This document shows positions 29,781 through 38,735 of a stretch of DNA of 64,000 bases, piece by piece. The DNA is taken from contig JAJYYE010000003.1 of assembly GCA_021801265.1 (NCBI GenBank), positions 1 to 64,000 of the forward strand, in the 5' to 3' direction. The DNA is from Pseudomonadota bacterium (GTDB lineage Bacteria > Pseudomonadota > Gammaproteobacteria > Halothiobacillales > Halothiobacillaceae). The notes below the pieces were generated by a model. It did no database searches and was not told where the DNA came from. It saw nothing but the letters and a program-made list of their open reading frames with translations. The translations under genes and the position numbers were made by a program. How positions within the stretch are numbered: the stretch's first letter is position 1; every line of letters begins with the position of its first letter.

Positions 29781-31289
29781 ATGAAAGCAGGATTAGAGCT
29801 ACGTCTTGGGCAAAGTCTGGCGATGACGCCCCAATTGCAGCAATCCATCCGATTGCTGCAACTTTCCACCCTCGAGTTAGCGCTGGAAATTCAGCAGGCA
29901 GTCGACACCAACCCCCTGCTTGAAATTGCAGACACAGATGATTTTAGTGATCGCGATGAGGCTTATGCCGAGACCAGTGATACCGTCATCAGCGTCGATG
30001 CCAATTTTCAGGAAGATCCCAATGCACAATCCGGGGAGGCATTGCTGACTCCGAATAATGAGCTAACCCCCGATGACCCCTTTGCACTTGACACGCAATG
30101 GGAAGATTATTTTGAAGTCGATGGCAGTACTTCATTTAGCGCAGCTGAACATCATCATGATGATTACGATCCTTATGCCACCACCTCAAATGGGGTGGAG
30201 TCTTTGCGAGATCATCTCTTAAGCCAAATTCACCTCACCCATCTCACGCCGCGTGATACTGCCATTGCCACCGCGTTGATTGAAGCGATTGACCCTACCG
30301 GTTACCTCGCCGACTCACTGGAAGAAATTCAAACCATGTTGGTGGTTGAATGGCCCGATATCGCGTTTGAAGACATCAATACGGTATTGCATCTCGTTCA
30401 ATCACTCGATCCCATTGGTATTGGTGCACGCGATCTCAATGAATGCTTGAGCCTGCAATTGCGGCAAAAGCCTGCCCATACGCCGCTTAGAGACGTTGCC
30501 ATTCAAATTTGTGAACGCAATTTAATTGAAGCCATCGCACAACGCGAATACAACCAGGTTTTGCGGATACTGGGGATCGACCAAGCCACGCTAGAAGGGG
30601 CCTTGCTGTTACTCCAAGGGTTAAACCCCAGACCCGGCGCCAATGTAGGTGCTATAGCAGCTGACTATCTCATTCCCGATGTGCTGGTTGGTCTGCGCAA
30701 TGGCGTATGGCAGGTTGATCTCAATCCGGAAATCGCGCCCAAGCTGCGGGTCAATCAAACCTATGCGCGCATGATTAACCGCAGCTCACGCGGCGAAGAT
30801 GCCAGCTACATTCGCAGCCATCTCCAAGAAGCGCGCTGGTTTATCAAAAGCCTGCGCAGCCGGAATGAAACCCTGCTCAACGTGGCGCGTTCCATCGTGG
30901 CACGGCAAACGGCATTTTTTGAACAGGGAGAAACCGGCATGCGCCCTTTGGTTTTGCGCGAGATTGCCGAAGAACTTGAATTACACGAATCCACCGTGAG
31001 CCGGGTGACCACGCAAAAATATATGCTGACACCCCGTGGGACCTTTGAATTCAAATATTTCTTTTCGAGTCATGTCGGCACGAGTGACGGCGGTGAATGT
31101 TCAGCCACCGCAATTCGTGCCATGATCAAACAGCTGGTCAGCGAAGAAAATCCGCGCAAACCCCTATCGGATGCCAAAATTGCCGACCTGTTAATCGAAC
31201 AAGGTATTGATGTTGCCCGGCGAACGATCGCCAAGTACCGTGAGGCAATGGGCATTGCCTCTTCCACCGACCGCAAGCGCCTGATTTAA
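29781..31289 (+). CDS. rpoN: RNA polymerase sigma-54 factor
   Basis: Alternative sigma factor that recognises -24/-12 promoters and requires AAA+ activators. It has 502 residues. The Gln/Leu-rich activator-interacting region is at residues 1-50 (LRLGQSLAMTPQLQQSIRLLQ), an acidic linker follows to ~135, then the core-binding domain. The DNA-binding region ends in the RpoN box ARRTIAKYRE. It heads rpoN-hpf-ptsN-hprK-rapZ. A candidate sigma-54 promoter and an activator gene are present elsewhere in this window (58.8 and 63.5 kb). Confidence 0.97.
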   Translation: MKAGLELRLGQSLAMTPQLQQSIRLLQLSTLELALEIQQAVDTNPLLEIADTDDFSDRDEAYAETSDTVISVDANFQEDPNAQSGEALLTPNNELTPDDPFALDTQWEDYFEVDGSTSFSAAEHHHDDYDPYATTSNGVESLRDHLLSQIHLTHLTPRDTAIATALIEAIDPTGYLADSLEEIQTMLVVEWPDIAFEDINTVLHLVQSLDPIGIGARDLNECLSLQLRQKPAHTPLRDVAIQICERNLIEAIAQREYNQVLRILGIDQATLEGALLLLQGLNPRPGANVGAIAADYLIPDVLVGLRNGVWQVDLNPEIAPKLRVNQTYARMINRSSRGEDASYIRSHLQEARWFIKSLRSRNETLLNVARSIVARQTAFFEQGETGMRPLVLREIAEELELHESTVSRVTTQKYMLTPRGTFEFKYFFSSHVGTSDGGECSATAIRAMIKQLVSEENPRKPLSDAKIADLLIEQGIDVARRTIAKYREAMGIASSTDRKRLI

Positions 31290-31306
31290 AGGCCCAAGGA
31301 GCACAC

Positions 31307-31597
31307 ATGCAAATCGAAATTACCGGCCATCATGTCGATATTACCGATGCCCTTAGAGATCACATCCAAACCAAATTCACCAGGCTCAAACGACATTTTG
31401 AAAAGGTCATTAATGTCCACGTGGTGTTAACGGTAGAAAAAAAGGTGCAAAAAGCAGAAGCCACCCTGCATATGAGTGGTAATGACGTGCATGCTGATGC
31501 GGAATCGGAAGATATGTATGCGTCCGTAGATATCATGATCGATAAACTCGATCGGCAAATCATGAAGCATAAAGAGAAAATGACCGATCATCGGTAA
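31307..31597 (+). CDS. hpf: Ribosome hibernation promoting factor, short form
   Basis: A 96-residue HPF/YhbH-type protein that binds the 30S subunit and promotes ribosome dimerisation in slow growth. The sequence begins MQIEITGHHVDITDALRDHI, and the conserved segment HADAESEDMYASVDIMIDKLDRQ is near the end. The long-form C-terminal dimerisation domain is absent. An AAGGAG site precedes the ATG; the gene is 17 bases after rpoN. Confidence 0.96.
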   Translation: MQIEITGHHVDITDALRDHIQTKFTRLKRHFEKVINVHVVLTVEKKVQKAEATLHMSGNDVHADAESEDMYASVDIMIDKLDRQIMKHKEKMTDHR

Positions 31598-31623
31598 GTT
31601 TCACCTCTCGTCATCCGACCACA

Positions 31624-31676
31624 CATTGGAGCATACCGACAGAGGGGATGCCCCAATGACTCAATCAGAGTATGCT
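31624..31676 (+). promoter_or_regulatory. Overlapping alternative hairpins between hpf and ptsN
   Basis: The 156-base hpf-ptsN gap contains three inverted repeats: CATTGG/CCAATG (31624-31629 with 31653-31658), AGCATAC/GTATGCT (31630-31636 with 31670-31676) and the short GGGG-ATG-CCCC (31644-31654). The first two interleave and cannot form together. No T-run follows the last arm. Confidence 0.4.
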
Positions 31677-31753
31677 TCGGCACATTTCCTTCGCCAGATT
31701 TGACTCTAAACTTGTCGCAAAACTTGGGTTTTTCAAGTGCGCAAAGGTGTTGC

Positions 31754-32233
31754 ATGAATATCGATGATTTGTTTCCGTTGCAGCGCATTTTGATTGACGA
31801 GGTCTATCAAAGCCGTAAACGGGTACTCGAAGTGCTGGCGGGTTTATTGGCCGATGATCAGCTGGGCGGCGCGCATGCCACCCATATTTTCGAAATTCTG
31901 ATCGAGCGGGAACGCTTGGGCTGCACCGCAATTGGCCACGGCATTGCCATACCGCATGGCCGTGACAAAGATATTTTGCGCCCACGCGGTGCGGTAATTC
32001 GGCTCACTGAAGGGATTGATTTTGGCTCGGCTGACAACCAACCGGTCAATTTGATTATCGGGTTGATTGTGCCCGATGAATATCCGGAATCACATGTCGC
32101 CATCCTGGGGATCCTAGCGCAACATTTGGCCGATGATAAGGATCGTGAAGCCATGCTGAACACTCAAAGCGCTGAACGCATTCGCGGATTAATGCGCGAA
32201 TGGCTCAGCCCCTTGGCGACGTCAGACGACTAA
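31754..32233 (+). CDS. ptsN: PTS-Ntr EIIA protein
   Basis: Regulatory phosphotransferase protein of 159 residues that modulates potassium, nitrogen and stress functions rather than sugar import. The phosphorylated His is His68 in GIAIPHGRDKD. The ATG at 31754 follows an AAGGTG site; upstream in-frame codons would only add an unlikely extension. It lies 18 bases before hprK. Confidence 0.95.
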   Translation: MNIDDLFPLQRILIDEVYQSRKRVLEVLAGLLADDQLGGAHATHIFEILIERERLGCTAIGHGIAIPHGRDKDILRPRGAVIRLTEGIDFGSADNQPVNLIIGLIVPDEYPESHVAILGILAQHLADDKDREAMLNTQSAERIRGLMREWLSPLATSDD

Positions 32234-32251
32234 CCGACTGAGTTAACATTC

Positions 32252-33151
32252 ATGTCTCTATCCCCCACGATACTGCCGCTGGATTTCGAGCAAACATTGC
32301 CCGATACCACATCGGTCTATCACAGCTTATTTGATGCCCGCCTGAAATTCGCACGGTTTAACCCGTTAGATCCGCAACCCATTGCGCTCATTGATCCCTC
32401 GTTGCGGGCGGCGCTAGATACCCGTCAGGAGCCCCTGACCCAAAGCCCTATCATCTATATTTTGACGGAAATAACCCCCGAAGCCGCCGTTGAATGGGTA
32501 CAAAAATATACCGCTTCCTTAGCAACCTTTCTACACACGCACCAAGAACTCACAACCGTTCGTGAATGGCTGTTTACCCGACGCCGTGAGCGCAATCGTG
32601 AATGGCAACATGGTGTATTTATGGAAGTCGCAGGCTCAGGTGTCTTAATTACCGGGCACTCGGGGATCGGTAAAAGTGAATTGGCGCTTGAGTTGCTCTC
32701 CCGTGGTCATCGTTTGATTGCCGATGACGCCCCCTATTTCGTACACGGCAACCAAGGTATTGAAGGGCATTGTCCAGAAAACATCCGCGATTTACTCGAA
32801 GTGCGCGGTCTGGGCATTATTAATGTGCGTTCTTTATTCGGCGATAACGCCCTGAAGTCAAAAAAAAATTTACGCCTTATCATCGAGCTGTACAGCGCAG
32901 ATCATAAAAATTTAAGCGCCGAATCCCGGTTGCACGGTGAGCGCAGCCAACTCCTGATATGTAATGAAGCCATCCCTTTATTTCGCTTACCTATTGCACC
33001 CGGTCGAAACATCGCCGTATTTGTAGAAACCGTCGTTCGGCAGCATAATCTTGAGCGATCGGGCAATGAAATTGCTTGGTCAGGTTTAAATCCGCATCGG
33101 GTGGACATGCTGGCGTCATCCGGCCACCGGCCACTCAAGGATGTGTGTTGA
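32252..33151 (+). CDS. hprK: HPr kinase/phosphorylase
   Basis: Phosphorylates and dephosphorylates Ser46 of HPr. It has 299 residues, an N-terminal domain and a C-terminal kinase domain with the P-loop GHSGIGKS at 135-142 and the family signature EVRGLGIINVRSLFG at 183-197. Proteobacterial HprK is typically associated with regulatory rather than sugar-transporting PTS. The cognate HPr in this window retains Ser46. Its TGA overlaps the ATG of a 42-codon frame. Confidence 0.95.
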   Translation: MSLSPTILPLDFEQTLPDTTSVYHSLFDARLKFARFNPLDPQPIALIDPSLRAALDTRQEPLTQSPIIYILTEITPEAAVEWVQKYTASLATFLHTHQELTTVREWLFTRRRERNREWQHGVFMEVAGSGVLITGHSGIGKSELALELLSRGHRLIADDAPYFVHGNQGIEGHCPENIRDLLEVRGLGIINVRSLFGDNALKSKKNLRLIIELYSADHKNLSAESRLHGERSQLLICNEAIPLFRLPIAPGRNIAVFVETVVRQHNLERSGNEIAWSGLNPHRVDMLASSGHRPLKDVC

Positions 33152-33279
33152 TGTTGAACGCAGGTTTAATTGGGCAAAACGATACACGGGTTCTCTTCCA
33201 GCCCATGTTTGCACCAGATACGAAACAAAAGCCAAGGAACATGGGGAATAGCCAGCGAATACCCGAGGCGTTCGATTGA
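33151..33279 (+). CDS. Candidate 42-residue protein coupled to hprK and rapZ
   Basis: A small frame whose ATG overlaps the hprK stop (TGATG) and whose TGA overlaps a possible TTG start of rapZ (TTGA). It fills almost all of the hprK-rapZ gap. The product has no membrane segment and no family I recognise. No clear ribosome binding site precedes it, but overlap with hprK would allow reinitiation. It may encode a protein or only serve to carry ribosomes to rapZ. Confidence 0.35.
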   Translation: MLNAGLIGQNDTRVLFQPMFAPDTKQKPRNMGNSQRIPEAFD

Positions 33280-34199
33280 GCCCCTTATCCCCCGTTATGA
33301 CTGCCCCTCAGCCGAATCTATCCGCATCGGTTCTGATTGTTACGGGGCAGTCGGGGTCAGGCAAATCGGTCGCACTGGCGGCGCTGGAGGATGCGGGATT
33401 TTACTGCATTGATAACCTCCCCCCCGAACTCCTCGATCACTTGCTCCAAATTTTCCAGCAAGGGGATATCAACGCACCCGCGATTGCCATTGGGATTGAT
33501 GCTCGCTCATCCGAAGCCGCCTTAACAGATTTACCCCAACGAATTACCGCATTAAAACAGCAATATCCACAACTCAAGATACAAAGTTTATTTTTAGAAG
33601 CCAGTGTGGCCCGAATTGTGGCGCGTTTTAGCGAAACGCGCCGCCGCCATCCCCTATCAAACCGGAATGAAAATTTACTGGAAGCGATCGATCAAGAAGC
33701 ACACATGCTAATCCCAATGCGCCAGCAAGCAGATTTGCTCATTGATACCAGCTACACCAGCGTGCACCAAATTCGAGAAGACCTACACCACCGTATTTTG
33801 GGACAAGGGCAAGCAGGGCCAACAATTCTATTGCAATCATTCGGCTTTAAAAATGGTATTCCGTTAGATAGCGATTTTATTTTTGATATCAGGCACTTAC
33901 CAAACCCTCACTGGTTGCCCGATCTCCGCGGTTTCGGCGGCAAATCGCAACCCATCATTGATTATCTCGAACAACATCCGATTACCCACCAAACCCGAGA
34001 CAACCTCCGGGCTTTCATTCAAAACACACTGACGGAGCTGGTCCAAACTGATCGCAGTTATGTCACCTGCTCCATTGGCTGCACGGGCGGCAAACACCGT
34101 TCGGTGTATATGGTCGAGCAGCTTTATTCGGATTTACATCCTGCATTTCCTCATCTTCTGATCCGGCATCGTGATTTGGATGCCGGCATCATGACTTAA
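33276..34199 (+). CDS. rapZ: RNase adapter / nucleotide-binding protein RapZ
   Basis: P-loop protein; in E. coli it binds the small RNA GlmZ and directs RNase E cleavage. It is 307 residues from a TTG at 33276, or 300 from the ATG at 33297. The TTG has a GAGG site seven bases upstream while the ATG has none, so I favour the TTG. Walker A is GQSGSGKS; FSETRRRHPLS and the C-terminal SIGCTGGKHRSVYMVEQL are conserved. A PTS EIIA gene follows after 13 bases. Confidence 0.94.
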   Translation: MSPLSPVMTAPQPNLSASVLIVTGQSGSGKSVALAALEDAGFYCIDNLPPELLDHLLQIFQQGDINAPAIAIGIDARSSEAALTDLPQRITALKQQYPQLKIQSLFLEASVARIVARFSETRRRHPLSNRNENLLEAIDQEAHMLIPMRQQADLLIDTSYTSVHQIREDLHHRILGQGQAGPTILLQSFGFKNGIPLDSDFIFDIRHLPNPHWLPDLRGFGGKSQPIIDYLEQHPITHQTRDNLRAFIQNTLTELVQTDRSYVTCSIGCTGGKHRSVYMVEQLYSDLHPAFPHLLIRHRDLDAGIMT

Positions 34200-34212
34200 A
34201 CAGGGAGCGATA

Positions 34213-34608
34213 ATGACCGTTGGAATTTTATTGATTTGCCACAACCATATTGGTGAGCAGTTGCTTGAAACGGCCACGGATATGCTCGAAAAAGTCCCGA
34301 TGCCGGCAGGTGAACTGCCGGTTCATCAGGATGACGATCCTATTGACTTATTGAGCCGCGCGCGCCGCCGCGTTGCGGAACTTGATCAAGGGGATGGTGT
34401 GCTGGTACTGACTGATATGTATGGTTCGACCCCATCGAATATCGCCCATCGGTTGAAAGACCAAGATCGTCGAGTGCGCGTTATTTCAGGTGTCAATTTA
34501 CCCATGGTCGTGCGCGCCATGAACTATCCGCAACTTGATTTGGCGCAAATGGCCGAACGCGTGGCCACCGGCGGCCGTGAGGGCATCATTGAAGGGGATG
34601 GAATCTAA
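34213..34608 (+). CDS. PTS EIIA component, mannose family
   Basis: A 131-residue mannose-type EIIA domain. The phosphorylatable His is His10 (LLICHNHIGEQLL), and VLTDMYGSTPSNIA is the other conserved segment. No IIB, IIC or IID permease genes are nearby, so a regulatory role is likely, as for the equivalent gene found next to rapZ and ptsH in other Proteobacteria. A GGAG site precedes the ATG, and ptsH follows after two bases. Confidence 0.9.
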   Translation: MTVGILLICHNHIGEQLLETATDMLEKVPMPAGELPVHQDDDPIDLLSRARRRVAELDQGDGVLVLTDMYGSTPSNIAHRLKDQDRRVRVISGVNLPMVVRAMNYPQLDLAQMAERVATGGREGIIEGDGI

Positions 34609-34610
34609 CC

Positions 34611-34880
34611 ATGCGTGAACACAGTCTCGAAATCATCAATAGGCTCGGCTTACATGCCCGGGCGGCGGCGAAATTCTCCACCACCGCATCACAATTTTCC
34701 TGCCAAATCCGGGTGCAATATCAAGGGAAAATCGTCAATGGCAAGTCAATCATGGGATTGATGATGCTGGCTGCGGCACGCGGTACACAAATCCTCGTCA
34801 CCGTCGATGGCAGTGATGAAATCGAAGCACTACAAGCCCTGTCGCTCTTAATTAACAACCGATTTGGAGAAGCAGAATAA
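34611..34880 (+). CDS. ptsH: Phosphocarrier protein HPr
   Basis: An 89-residue HPr. Both phosphorylation sites are intact: His15 in RLGLHARAAAKF (from enzyme I) and Ser46 in GKSIMGLMML (from HprK). It is the last gene of the rightward rpoN cluster. In many genomes ptsI (enzyme I) follows here, but the next gene, 25 bases on, is mnmC on the opposite strand, so the phosphoryl donor for His15 is not encoded in this window. Confidence 0.95.
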   Translation: MREHSLEIINRLGLHARAAAKFSTTASQFSCQIRVQYQGKIVNGKSIMGLMMLAAARGTQILVTVDGSDEIEALQALSLLINNRFGEAE

Positions 34881-34905
34881 ATCACAAAGGCAACAGGCCG
34901 CCGCA

Positions 34906-36852
34906 TTAACCCGTAAAAAATCGCATTGGACTGAGCGCCTTCCCTAACGATAAGGGCAGTACATTGGGCTCACCGCACAACTCTGCCGCTAATGCCTCGC
35001 CCAACAATGCGCCCCACGTTAGGCCGCGGGCACCATGCCCGACATTCAACCACAAGCCCTCGACACGCGGATCGACAGTCAAAGCACCCACCATCGGCAA
35101 ACGATCCCGACTGGCCGCCCGCAAGGCGACCCGCGCGGATGATTCATGAATCGCCACCGAACTCATCGCTAAATCTGGCGCAATAGCCGCCATGCGCTCG
35201 GCATTTTCCCCTTGTTCGGATGCTCGAATATCCAATCCCAAGTCACCGGGTTTAAAACTCGCACCAAATACACGCGCACCTGCGTACACGCCCCCATTGA
35301 CGCCATGGGGCAAATCCAAAACGTAACCCTCGCGCATCAAGGGAACGCGCAACATCGGCTGCGTTGAACCCAAGGTCGTAGGCATGGGCATGTGCCAACT
35401 CATCTGCCCCCGACATACCGTTAAAAAGGGGGCTATTTCAGGCAATAATTCCCCAACATTTTCTGCATTAGCCAATACCACCTGTTCGGACGTAAACAAC
35501 CGAGTGCCGTCTGCACTTTCTCCAATCCAAGATCCACCCTCACGATACAGCCGAGCAACTTCGGTATTGTGCTGAATCGGAATGCGGGCCACCTGTTGCA
35601 GTGCAGTTAACCAATCAACCGGCGTAAGCCAACCCGCACGGGGAAACCACCAGCCCGGCTCGGTGAGCGTGACACCCGCCAGCACCGACAGTTCATTCGG
35701 TGCACACCAGCGCGCGAAACTTACCGCTAAATTGAATTCTTGTGCGATTTGTGCCTGGCGTGTGGCATGGTCCGGATCCCGTGCGAGCTGAATCGCGCCT
35801 GAAAAATTCGCTGCGATAATATGACCCGCACATTGCATCTGAGTAATGTCGGCGCGCATAAAACCCAAACCCATCTGCGTTAGGCGCGTGGTGGCATTAC
35901 AATCGCGGCTAAGCAGTGGACTCACAATCCCCGCCGGATTCCCCGATGCGCCCGCACCCAACCCTGGTGCACGATCAAAAATCCGCACCAAAATGTTCCG
36001 CCGCATCAAGGCACGGGCGGTCGTCATGCCCGCCACGCCCGCGCCAATGACCACCACCGAATTCGGATAGTGGCACGGTGGCGGCCTTCTACTCCGCGTG
36101 GCATAGCGTAATTGAGCCACCAATTGATGTTTTTTAAGACCGAACCCCGGCACTTTCTCAACTTCAAACCCTGCCGCCATCAATCCACTTGTCACATGGC
36201 GGGCAGAAGAATAAGTCGCGAGCCGCGCAGACGGTGCGCCAACGCGGGCTAGGGCGCGGAATACGCCGTCCGACCACATCGCCGAATTTTTACTGGGGCT
36301 AAATCCATCCAAATAAAACGCATCGAATGGCCCGTGTAATTGCTTTAATGCCCATTCAACATCGGCATAAATCAGCGTTAACACCACCTGCCCACCCGCC
36401 AAATAACGCCGATGAAAACCCGGCACGGGATCGGGCCATTGGGCAGATAACGCTTCTGCCAAAGGAAAAAGAGTGGGCCACGCAGCAGCCAAGCGTAAAA
36501 AGTCTTCCCGACGCCACGGATGTTTTTCAATCGAATAAAAATTAAGCACAGGTGCAGGTTCGCCTGATCCGCTTGAGTTCGGCGTGGCGTCAATTAATGC
36601 CGCCCACGTGCTTAAAAAACTTAACCCCGTACCAAAACCCAACTCCAACACCGACGTCGTTGATCCGGCCGAAAATCGGGACGGCAACTGCGTTCCCTCG
36701 ATAAATACCGCACGTTTTTCGGCAAACCCGCCTTCCAAGCCGGCCGCATGGGAGAAGTAAATATCACCATACAGCGCACTGCTCGGCAGGCCATCGTCCG
36801 ACCACACCACATCGGCACAGACCAGTTGACAATTATTCTGCGGTGGTTTCAT
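34906..36852 (-). CDS. mnmC: Bifunctional tRNA mnm5s2U34 modification enzyme MnmC
   Basis: Completes 5-methylaminomethyl-2-thiouridine at the tRNA wobble base. The N-terminal methyltransferase domain covers ~1-240 (VLELGFGTGLSFL SAM motif; FDAFYLDGFSPSKN). The C-terminal FAD-dependent oxidoreductase begins at VVVIGAGVAGMTTARAL. Length is 648 residues from the first ATG at 36852; E. coli MnmC is 668. An upstream TTG frame is open but unneeded. It converges on ptsH. Confidence 0.94.
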   Translation of the reverse strand: MKPPQNNCQLVCADVVWSDDGLPSSALYGDIYFSHAAGLEGGFAEKRAVFIEGTQLPSRFSAGSTTSVLELGFGTGLSFLSTWAALIDATPNSSGSGEPAPVLNFYSIEKHPWRREDFLRLAAAWPTLFPLAEALSAQWPDPVPGFHRRYLAGGQVVLTLIYADVEWALKQLHGPFDAFYLDGFSPSKNSAMWSDGVFRALARVGAPSARLATYSSARHVTSGLMAAGFEVEKVPGFGLKKHQLVAQLRYATRSRRPPPCHYPNSVVVIGAGVAGMTTARALMRRNILVRIFDRAPGLGAGASGNPAGIVSPLLSRDCNATTRLTQMGLGFMRADITQMQCAGHIIAANFSGAIQLARDPDHATRQAQIAQEFNLAVSFARWCAPNELSVLAGVTLTEPGWWFPRAGWLTPVDWLTALQQVARIPIQHNTEVARLYREGGSWIGESADGTRLFTSEQVVLANAENVGELLPEIAPFLTVCRGQMSWHMPMPTTLGSTQPMLRVPLMREGYVLDLPHGVNGGVYAGARVFGASFKPGDLGLDIRASEQGENAERMAAIAPDLAMSSVAIHESSARVALRAASRDRLPMVGALTVDPRVEGLWLNVGHGARGLTWGALLGEALAAELCGEPNVLPLSLGKALSPMRFFTG

Positions 36853-37008
36853 TCGGCTCGTCTTAACGTGATCATGATTTGTTGTTATCCCCACCAACGT
36901 TCCCCTTGTCAATGAGCATCGCCGGCAAGTCTCCAATCACATTGACAGCCAAACAAAAACCCGGCACATTCATAGAGCAACTGTCTATAAAATAAGGTAT
37001 TTGAACCG

Positions 37009-37395
37009 ATGGATCAAAATAACTCTGTGCCGGAAGAACAACGCCATCATGCCCGTTCAGCTTTGGGATTACCGGCTGAATTTAAATCTGGCACAGAAGT
37101 TTATTCGGTTTGGATTCAGGATATTTCGCTCAAAGGGGTACGGATAAAGTGTCCTGCTGAAGAAATAAACCACATTATCCCCAAAAGCACCGGTCATCTC
37201 GTTATATTATCTGACCCTGAACGCATTCCGCTGCTAGAATTGGACGTCTTTGTATTACGCAATAACTCGGGATTAATCGGCGCGACTTGGGGCAGAATTG
37301 ATCTGGATAACTTAACCCAACTTCGTGAACTGCTGAGTGCTAATTTTGCGAATGCACAACTGATTGAACGAGAACTGTTTGAATTATTTCAGTAG
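37009..37395 (+). CDS. PilZ domain protein
   Basis: A 128-residue, single-domain PilZ protein. Arg12-x3-Arg16 (RHHAR) and Asp38-x-Ser40-xx-Gly43 (DISLKG) supply both c-di-GMP contact motifs. It lies 61 bases before a diguanylate cyclase gene on the same strand, so enzyme and receptor are probably co-transcribed. It is the second PilZ protein in the window and is not closely similar to the one at 12.3 kb. Confidence 0.88.
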   Translation: MDQNNSVPEEQRHHARSALGLPAEFKSGTEVYSVWIQDISLKGVRIKCPAEEINHIIPKSTGHLVILSDPERIPLLELDVFVLRNNSGLIGATWGRIDLDNLTQLRELLSANFANAQLIERELFELFQ

Positions 37396-37456
37396 GCACA
37401 ACTGCATATACGACACGTGCCTTTGCACGCGTGTTTGTTAAAAGGACGTTCCACGC

Positions 37457-38518
37457 ATGTTTGATTACACCCACGACCACGCCCAGTCGCAAGAGATACT
37501 TCGGCTCGTTCTCGTCGAACTTGGCGCTCTGAATTTGCCGCCCAATCCAATTTATTTCACCTTATTTTATGAGCGGGCGCTTAAACGCGATGCGAGTTTG
37601 AATAAGGATGTCGATGATGCCATCAACAGAGAGGGCGGGCTCAGCGTAGATCGGGCGCAGGAAATATTTGATACCCACTTGCTCAATGGCTCAATCAAGG
37701 AAATGGGTAATGCCCAAGCCACGCTCTTGCGCTTAATTCGTAACGTAATGATGCAAATGCTGAATACCGGCAACGAATTCTCAAATTACGCTTCAACATT
37801 GGGTGATTTCATCCGCAAAATTGATCGCAGTGAATCGGTGGAAGACATTCGCGCACTGACCGCCGAGGTCATTGACGACTCACGCGGCATTGAACGCACA
37901 TCGCTTGAGGCCTCGGATCGCCTCACCAACGCCGGTGAGCAAATCACCAAACTCAAGGAGGAATTGGAGGCAGCAAGACGTGATGCCCGCACCGATCCCT
38001 TAACCGGACTCGCCAATCGGCGCGGTTTGAACGAATTACTACAACAGCGAATCAATACTTTTCTGCAAGATAAAACATCGTTTTGCATCATTTTGGCCGA
38101 TATCGATCACTTTAAGCGCATCAACGATAGTTACGGGCATCTGGTTGGCGACAAAATTCTGCGTTTTGTCGCCCGCACCTTAATGGCAAATATCAAAGGC
38201 CAAGATAGCGTGATTCGTTTTGGCGGTGAAGAATTCGCCATTATCCTGCCCTACACCCATTACGAGGGCGGCATCACCGTAGCGCAGCAACTTCGACAAA
38301 AAATTGCAGCCTCCCGGTTGCGCTTGGCGGAAAGTGGACGCGATCTCGGTGGTCTCACGATTTCTCTCGGCGTTGCCTGCGTTGATGTCGATGATTCACC
38401 TGAAACACTCCTGCGCCGTGCGGATGATGGATTGCTCAAGGCCAAAAGTGAAGGCCGTGATCGAGTCGTTGGCTTGCCCGCCATGAAAATGGTCGGTGAC
38501 GGTTCGTCAATCATCTGA
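37457..38518 (+). CDS. Diguanylate cyclase (GGDEF)
   Basis: Cytoplasmic protein of 353 residues. A helical N-terminal half without a recognisable sensor domain has coiled-coil character at ~145-178. The GGDEF domain carries an intact active-site GGEEF at 256-260, so cyclase activity is expected. The inhibitory I-site position five residues upstream reads KGQD (247-250) instead of RxxD, so product feedback is probably weak or absent. The ATG has an AAAGGA site. Confidence 0.92.
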   Translation: MFDYTHDHAQSQEILRLVLVELGALNLPPNPIYFTLFYERALKRDASLNKDVDDAINREGGLSVDRAQEIFDTHLLNGSIKEMGNAQATLLRLIRNVMMQMLNTGNEFSNYASTLGDFIRKIDRSESVEDIRALTAEVIDDSRGIERTSLEASDRLTNAGEQITKLKEELEAARRDARTDPLTGLANRRGLNELLQQRINTFLQDKTSFCIILADIDHFKRINDSYGHLVGDKILRFVARTLMANIKGQDSVIRFGGEEFAIILPYTHYEGGITVAQQLRQKIAASRLRLAESGRDLGGLTISLGVACVDVDDSPETLLRRADDGLLKAKSEGRDRVVGLPAMKMVGDGSSII

Positions 38519-38533
38519 CTTCGGTTAGATTCG

Positions 38534-38559
38534 CCAACAGTGTTCGGTCGGACTGTTGG
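38534..38559 (+). terminator. Hairpin after the diguanylate cyclase gene
   Basis: CCAACAGT and ACTGTTGG form a perfect eight-pair stem with a ten-base loop, 15 bases after the stop codon. No T-run follows. It probably ends or stabilises the PilZ-GGDEF transcript. The rest of the 217-base gap to the PAS gene shows nothing definite. Confidence 0.5.
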
Positions 38560-38735
38560 GCGATACCCCGCATAAACCCAATCAAAATACTCGGTTGAAA
38601 CCATCACCCCTAGCGTTATGATGCGCACCCTTGACATCAAACTGTCATTTTAGGCTCGCTGGAGATTCTGGCGCCGAGAACACGGAGCGGCGCTCAAGCT
38701 TCACTTCTAGCGCCTCGAACAGAGGATCACGCAAC

